From Ichthyocystis sparus (lineage in GTDB: Bacteria > Pseudomonadota > Gammaproteobacteria > Burkholderiales > 2013Ark19i): a DNA stretch of 64,000 nucleotides. This document shows positions 61,401-64,000 of this stretch, in pieces. Positions within the stretch are counted from its first letter, which is position 1. Every line of letters starts with the position of its first letter. The translations under genes and the position numbers were made by a program. The stretch lies in assembly GCF_900078755.1 (NCBI RefSeq), contig NZ_FKIH01000001.1; one strand, written 5' to 3'. Below the pieces are notes generated by a model. It was not told the DNA's origin, made no database searches, and saw only the letters and a list, made by a program, of their open reading frames with translations.

Positions 61401-61653
61401 TTCTGTGCCCTACGGTAGTATTGTATCTTCTGTACCTGTTGCGACGAGTAGCGGTTCAACATTAGCTACTACTATTGGTACTGCCTCTGAGGGAGGTGAT
61501 ATAGGAGATAGATTGGCAGCATTGCTGAATCGAGGTTTACCACCTTCACCACCACCTGTTAGTGAATCAGCTCCTACGGGAGGTGAAGCTTCTTCTTCAA
61601 GTCGAGGAAGTGGTAGAGGGAGAAGAAAAAGGAAGAGGAAGAGGGAAAGTTAA
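58417..61653 (+). CDS. Array protein 13 (1078 aa), repeat-B-C form lacking module A
   Basis: Unknown family. GTG start after AAAAGGA. After one basic box the C-G-F-H-V-C module A is missing; the protein goes straight to two Ala/Arg units (about 115-394), each starting D-F-x-I-x-L/I-x-S-V-x-A. Module B is at about 408-578 and module C at about 603-778. The acidic region has N-V-I-F-V-D-D-C-S-S near 61048-61074, and shares a cassette (A-P-S-L-S-E-T-P-V-L-V-G-E-E-E-V-E) with array protein 9. The tail is N-R-G-L-P-P-S-P-P-P and R-R-K-R-K-R-K-R-E-S. Absence of module A shows that A is dispensable for whatever keeps this frame open. Confidence 0.9.
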   Translation: MNPVTGVSSAGLSDDDQADSGGLQQVQILPGSGLDVSTTVAAVSTIAATSSVVTTSTVLTTFATTSTNATTSVGKGSSGSRSDKVKGPAPKLCAAGSVVSAYPDPADASPELSDPTSSVTTAARTCTANSDFDIVLGSVVASARSYHAVADAHASSAAAAAAAAARAHANADAPIPDTNPDPASVRARALACARAMDKYACDVAARAAAARATAAAADHVVALARAVAADLVVAQDQSADSRVHITCPDFGIIIDSVIASALAYNAAARAADARADSAAAAAARATDALANLDAAACAGAPISDTDNAARARRARSRDSFCARAADSQDRAAAARAAAVAADRVVALARAFAADHIVDQDRAADSRVPSPGPDSGTTSNSGARTAAVSIAGLSTSSLLPDSSLMPPGFVDLFGFVVSLGFSEVVNKLISEVCALAKNIIFHCITRTVSDILRNLSSSERRAWCLTNGKLYELKFVARCFAEYSSKLLPTFINNLCGVRVWDSSSRSLVLLTGNRLADFWLSLDKAIFKAVAGFFMSKWYELIGRFPALSATVEGSSGLCGEDFVNACARTGTSSSSVSRFYLASEGVRARVASHDGGSLAGGDSVDLFGFEVPPEVEEMVNVLTCEVSALARQTYSRVVAVPVSRALKRLSFSEQYAWLITNMMAYKTSFVYKFLLDYCGGLCSEFICSLFRVIPENDSGRSLLPLTGDSLRGFWVSLSAIIMRIVQDIFAAEWSLLTSQFSVLLGPGEESSSSVLCVRDFIDARDKAGMPVLAASRSSLFMRSRGTARRRAVSHVTEVASGSSVAAGVSVAGGLSVSASSSVSASSVVTTSVFDVPPPPTSSLESPPLFVMGDEVGLFTVDVVESEVLVVTEGSSDNVIFVDDCSSVSGELGDGASLSGEEVLVVEVSAPSLSETPVLVGEEEVESSKWTVVPTTGASSVTSSSVVEVEGSSTAMPIMGSPALRIGSSSVPVAPKKSFMSRYRADVASSSCMSSSVPYGSIVSSVPVATSSGSTLATTIGTASEGGDIGDRLAALLNRGLPPSPPPVSESAPTGGEASSSSRGSGRGRRKRKRKRES

Positions 61654-62216
61654 GTGATGGGTGTTGGTCTTGTTTATATTATGTTGCACTACGTGTTGAT
61701 GGATTGTGTTGTTAGTGTTCATTTTATGTTGCGAGAGTGGTTTTTGAGATGTTACTCGTTGACAATGATTTTGTAATGTGGTGTTGCGTTGCAATAGATT
61801 AGCCTTAGATTGTTGTGTGTCTGCGTTGATGTGGTCTTTACGTGGGTTTGTATGGTTTTTTAGCACGGATTGTGATTTATTTTACCACATGAGTATGAAT
61901 GTTAGTTGGTATATGTATTTGGCTATTTCCGTAGGTAAGTTTTGTTGTTCGGCATAGTATAGGTCCGTAGTTTTGTGTGTGATGCATGATATAGAATGAA
62001 CTCGTTTGTTGATTTATATTTGATTTGCCTAATCTATTTTATTTGTTGTGTAGTTTTACGATGTGCTTTGTTGTTTACTACGAAGTCTTGCACCGTACTG
62101 GTCATGTAAGTAACTGTGGTAAGATTATTGTATTGGTATATGTAATAATAACGATAACATTGATAAAAAATCAACAACAACCGTCAACAATAATAAATGA
62201 AAAAAGGAATTTGATT
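61654..62216 (+). repeat. Array spacer (563 bp)
   Basis: Typical spacer, lacking the CTACGCGCTCTGTG block; leader TAATAATAACGATAACATTGATAAAAAATC and AAAAGGA present. Confidence 0.8.
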
Positions 62217-64000
62217 GTGAATCCTGTAACTGGACTAAGTGGTGATGGTATTAGTAATGATGATCAAGCTGACGGTGCTGGCTTGCAGCAGGTTCAGGTT
62301 TTGCCTAGTAGTGTATTGGATGTAGCTACCGCCGTTACTGCTGTCTCCACTATTGCTGTTATTTCCTCTACTGTTACTACTTCTGCTGCTGCTACCTTAA
62401 CTGCTACTACTAATTACACTAGTGCTACTACCTCTGTGGGTAAGGGTAATAGTAGTGGTATAGGTACGAAGGGCAAAGGACCTGCTCCCAAGTTTTATGC
62501 TGCTGTTCATCCTGATCCCGCTGGCGCAAGTACAGAATTATATGTTACCACTTCTTCTGTAACTACTGCCGCTCGCACTCGCACTGACGATTTAGATTTT
62601 GGTATCGTTCTTGATAGTGTTGTTGCCGCTGCTCGTAATTACCACTCTGCTGCTAGAGTTGCTGATGCTCGCGCCAGCTCTGCTGCTGCTGCTGCTGTTC
62701 GTGCTCGTGCTCGTGCTGATGCTCACATATCTAATACTGGTCCTGATCCAGACCGTGCTCGTGCCCGTGCTCGTGCCCGTGCTCGTGCATGTGTTTGCTC
62801 TATGAATAGATATGCTAGCTCTATTGCTGATCGTGCTGCCGATGCTCACGCTGCAGCTGCCGCCGCCGATCTTGTTGTTGCTCGGGCTCGTGCTGTCGCT
62901 GCCGATCTTGTTGTTGCTCAAGGTAGAGCTGCGGATAGTCGAGTTCCTATTATTCCTATTACATGTCCCGATTTTGATACTATTCTCAATAGTGTTGTTA
63001 CCACCGCTCGTAATTGCCACGCTGTTGCTGCTGCTGCTGCTGCTCGCGCCAACTCTGCTGCTGTTCGTGCTGCTGATGCTCTTGCCGACTTTAATGCCGA
63101 TGATCTCGCTGACGCTTTCACCCCCGATACCGATTCTGATGCCACCCGTACTCGTGCTCGTGCCCGTGCTCGTGCCCGTGTTCGCGATGCGAATAGATGT
63201 GCTCGCGCTGCCGCTGCTCGCGCTGCCGCTGCTCGCGCTGCCGCTGTCGCTGCCGATCATGTTGTTGCTCAAGCTTATGCTTTTGCTGCCAGTTATATTG
63301 TTGCCCAAGATCGAGATGCGGATAGTCGCTCTCCTAGTCCAGGTCACGATCCTGATCTCATTCTTGTTAGTGATGTTTTTGACACTCCCACTACCGCTTC
63401 TAATAGCGCTCGTACTGCAGCTGTTGCTATTGCTGGTTCTTCTGCGTCTTCATTGTATCCTGATCCTTCTTTTCTTTTGCCAGCAGATTGTGTAGATTTG
63501 TTTGGGTTTGTAGTGCATTCTGAGTCTAGAGAAGTGGTTAGCAAACTCATATCAGATGTTTGTGCATTGGCTGAAAGTTTTTATCTGTGTATGGTAGAAA
63601 TTCCAGCATCAGATGCTCTGCGTGGGATTTCAAATACTGGACGATGTGCTTGGTGCTTAATTAACATGAAGTTTTATGAGGCCAAATTTGTGGCTAGGTG
63701 CTTCGCTGCGTGTTGTGCTAATCTCCTTCCCGAATTTATTAAACATCTTTGCAGTGTCAAAGTATGGGATTCTTCTAGTCGTTGCTTTTTTCCACTAATG
63801 GGAAACAGCTTAAGGGATTTTTGGACATTTTTAGATCAAGCAATTTTCAGAGCTGTTGGTAGTTTTTTTGTTTCAAAGTGGTCTGAACTTGCTATGAACT
63901 TTTCTGTTTCCTTTTTTTCCCAATTAGAACCTGGAGAAGGATTATCTGCTCTTTGTGGAGGAGATTTTGTTGATGCTTGTGCTAAGGCTGGTACTTCTTC
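62217..64000 (+). CDS. Array protein 14, repeat-B form, cut by the window end
   Basis: Unknown family, 594 codons visible and open to the last base. GTG start after AAAAGGA, N-terminus M-N-P-V-T-G. One basic box (G-K-G-N-S-S-G-I-G-T-K-G-K-G-P), no module A, and two Ala/Arg units (about 110-405), with runs of alternating Arg-Ala near 62755-62795. Module B starts at about residue 424 (V-D-L-F-G-F) and shows C-A-W-C, W-D-S-S-S-R and L-C-G-G-D-F-V-D-A-C-A before the edge. Module C and the tail would lie beyond the window. Its N-terminal half and module B are closest to pseudogene 12. Confidence 0.88.
   Translation, partial: MNPVTGLSGDGISNDDQADGAGLQQVQVLPSSVLDVATAVTAVSTIAVISSTVTTSAAATLTATTNYTSATTSVGKGNSSGIGTKGKGPAPKFYAAVHPDPAGASTELYVTTSSVTTAARTRTDDLDFGIVLDSVVAAARNYHSAARVADARASSAAAAAVRARARADAHISNTGPDPDRARARARARARACVCSMNRYASSIADRAADAHAAAAAADLVVARARAVAADLVVAQGRAADSRVPIIPITCPDFDTILNSVVTTARNCHAVAAAAAARANSAAVRAADALADFNADDLADAFTPDTDSDATRTRARARARARVRDANRCARAAAARAAAARAAAVAADHVVAQAYAFAASYIVAQDRDADSRSPSPGHDPDLILVSDVFDTPTTASNSARTAAVAIAGSSASSLYPDPSFLLPADCVDLFGFVVHSESREVVSKLISDVCALAESFYLCMVEIPASDALRGISNTGRCAWCLINMKFYEAKFVARCFAACCANLLPEFIKHLCSVKVWDSSSRCFFPLMGNSLRDFWTFLDQAIFRAVGSFFVSKWSELAMNFSVSFFSQLEPGEGLSALCGGDFVDACAKAGTS

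Noticed and set aside
25679..62216. CRISPR array, given regularly spaced repeats
   Set aside because: The repeat period is about 3.5-4.7 kb and the repeated units are genes; no short direct repeats with unique spacers were seen.
13074..64000. Surface adhesin or autotransporter array
   Set aside because: No signal peptide, beta-barrel, LPXTG or membrane segment in any copy; the highly basic C-terminus does not fit a barrel end.
13074..64000. Eukaryotic contamination, because of mucin-like Thr/Ser regions and nuclear-type tails
   Set aside because: Genes are intronless, have Shine-Dalgarno sequences with GTG starts, and continue on the same contig as bacterial housekeeping genes.

Overview
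The window looks like part of the chromosome of an AT-rich, host-associated gammaproteobacterium. The evidence is the gene order mltG-tmk-holB-pilZ, a classical gammaproteobacterial arrangement with a Pseudomonas-type PilZ, together with a decayed radA remnant, long gene-poor stretches and a very large family of unknown, eukaryote-like low-complexity proteins. I cannot name the species. An intracellular or intranuclear lifestyle is an inference from protein features only.

Layout. (1) Bases 1-3000 hold two copies, one short and one long, of an unknown Asn/Ser-rich gene on the minus strand, with a decayed radA remnant between them. (2) Bases 3521-11623 are an ordinary housekeeping block: typA/bipA, convergent ygfZ, then mltG, tmk, holB, a pilZ-domain gene and rnr. 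(3) Bases 11624-13073 are gene-free. (4) From 13074 to the right edge (about 51 kb) there is one same-strand tandem array of a single unknown protein family: ten intact genes, one gene cut by the window end and three pseudogenes.

The array proteins (about 1000-1370 aa) share a fixed plan. A GTG/ATG start leads into M-N-P-V-T-G-like residues, followed by a Thr/Ala-rich segment with basic G-K-G-S-S-G boxes. Next come one to three copies of a helical module of about 130 aa (called A, B and C here), with a variable number of Ala/Arg/Asp-rich repeats of about 105 aa between A and B. Then there is a Ser/Val/acidic region, and a strictly conserved C-terminus: R-L-A-x-L-x-N-R-x-L-P-P-S-P-P-P, a Ser-rich linker and a terminal Lys/Arg cluster. 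No signal peptide or membrane segment is apparent. The tail resembles a nuclear localisation signal and also a positively charged type IV secretion tail; the proline motif fits the minimal class I SH3-ligand pattern; several acidic regions carry V-I-x-I-D-D-x-S-S motifs like SUMO-interacting motifs. My working hypothesis is an expanding family of secreted, host-directed (possibly nuclear) effectors. It rests on motif reading only.

The array shows active evolution. Three architectures succeed one another from left to right (A-B; A-repeat-B-C; repeat-B-C without A). Nearly identical cassettes are shared between non-adjacent copies, the intergenic sequence of roughly 430-680 bp is itself repeated, and dead copies are present in several stages of decay.
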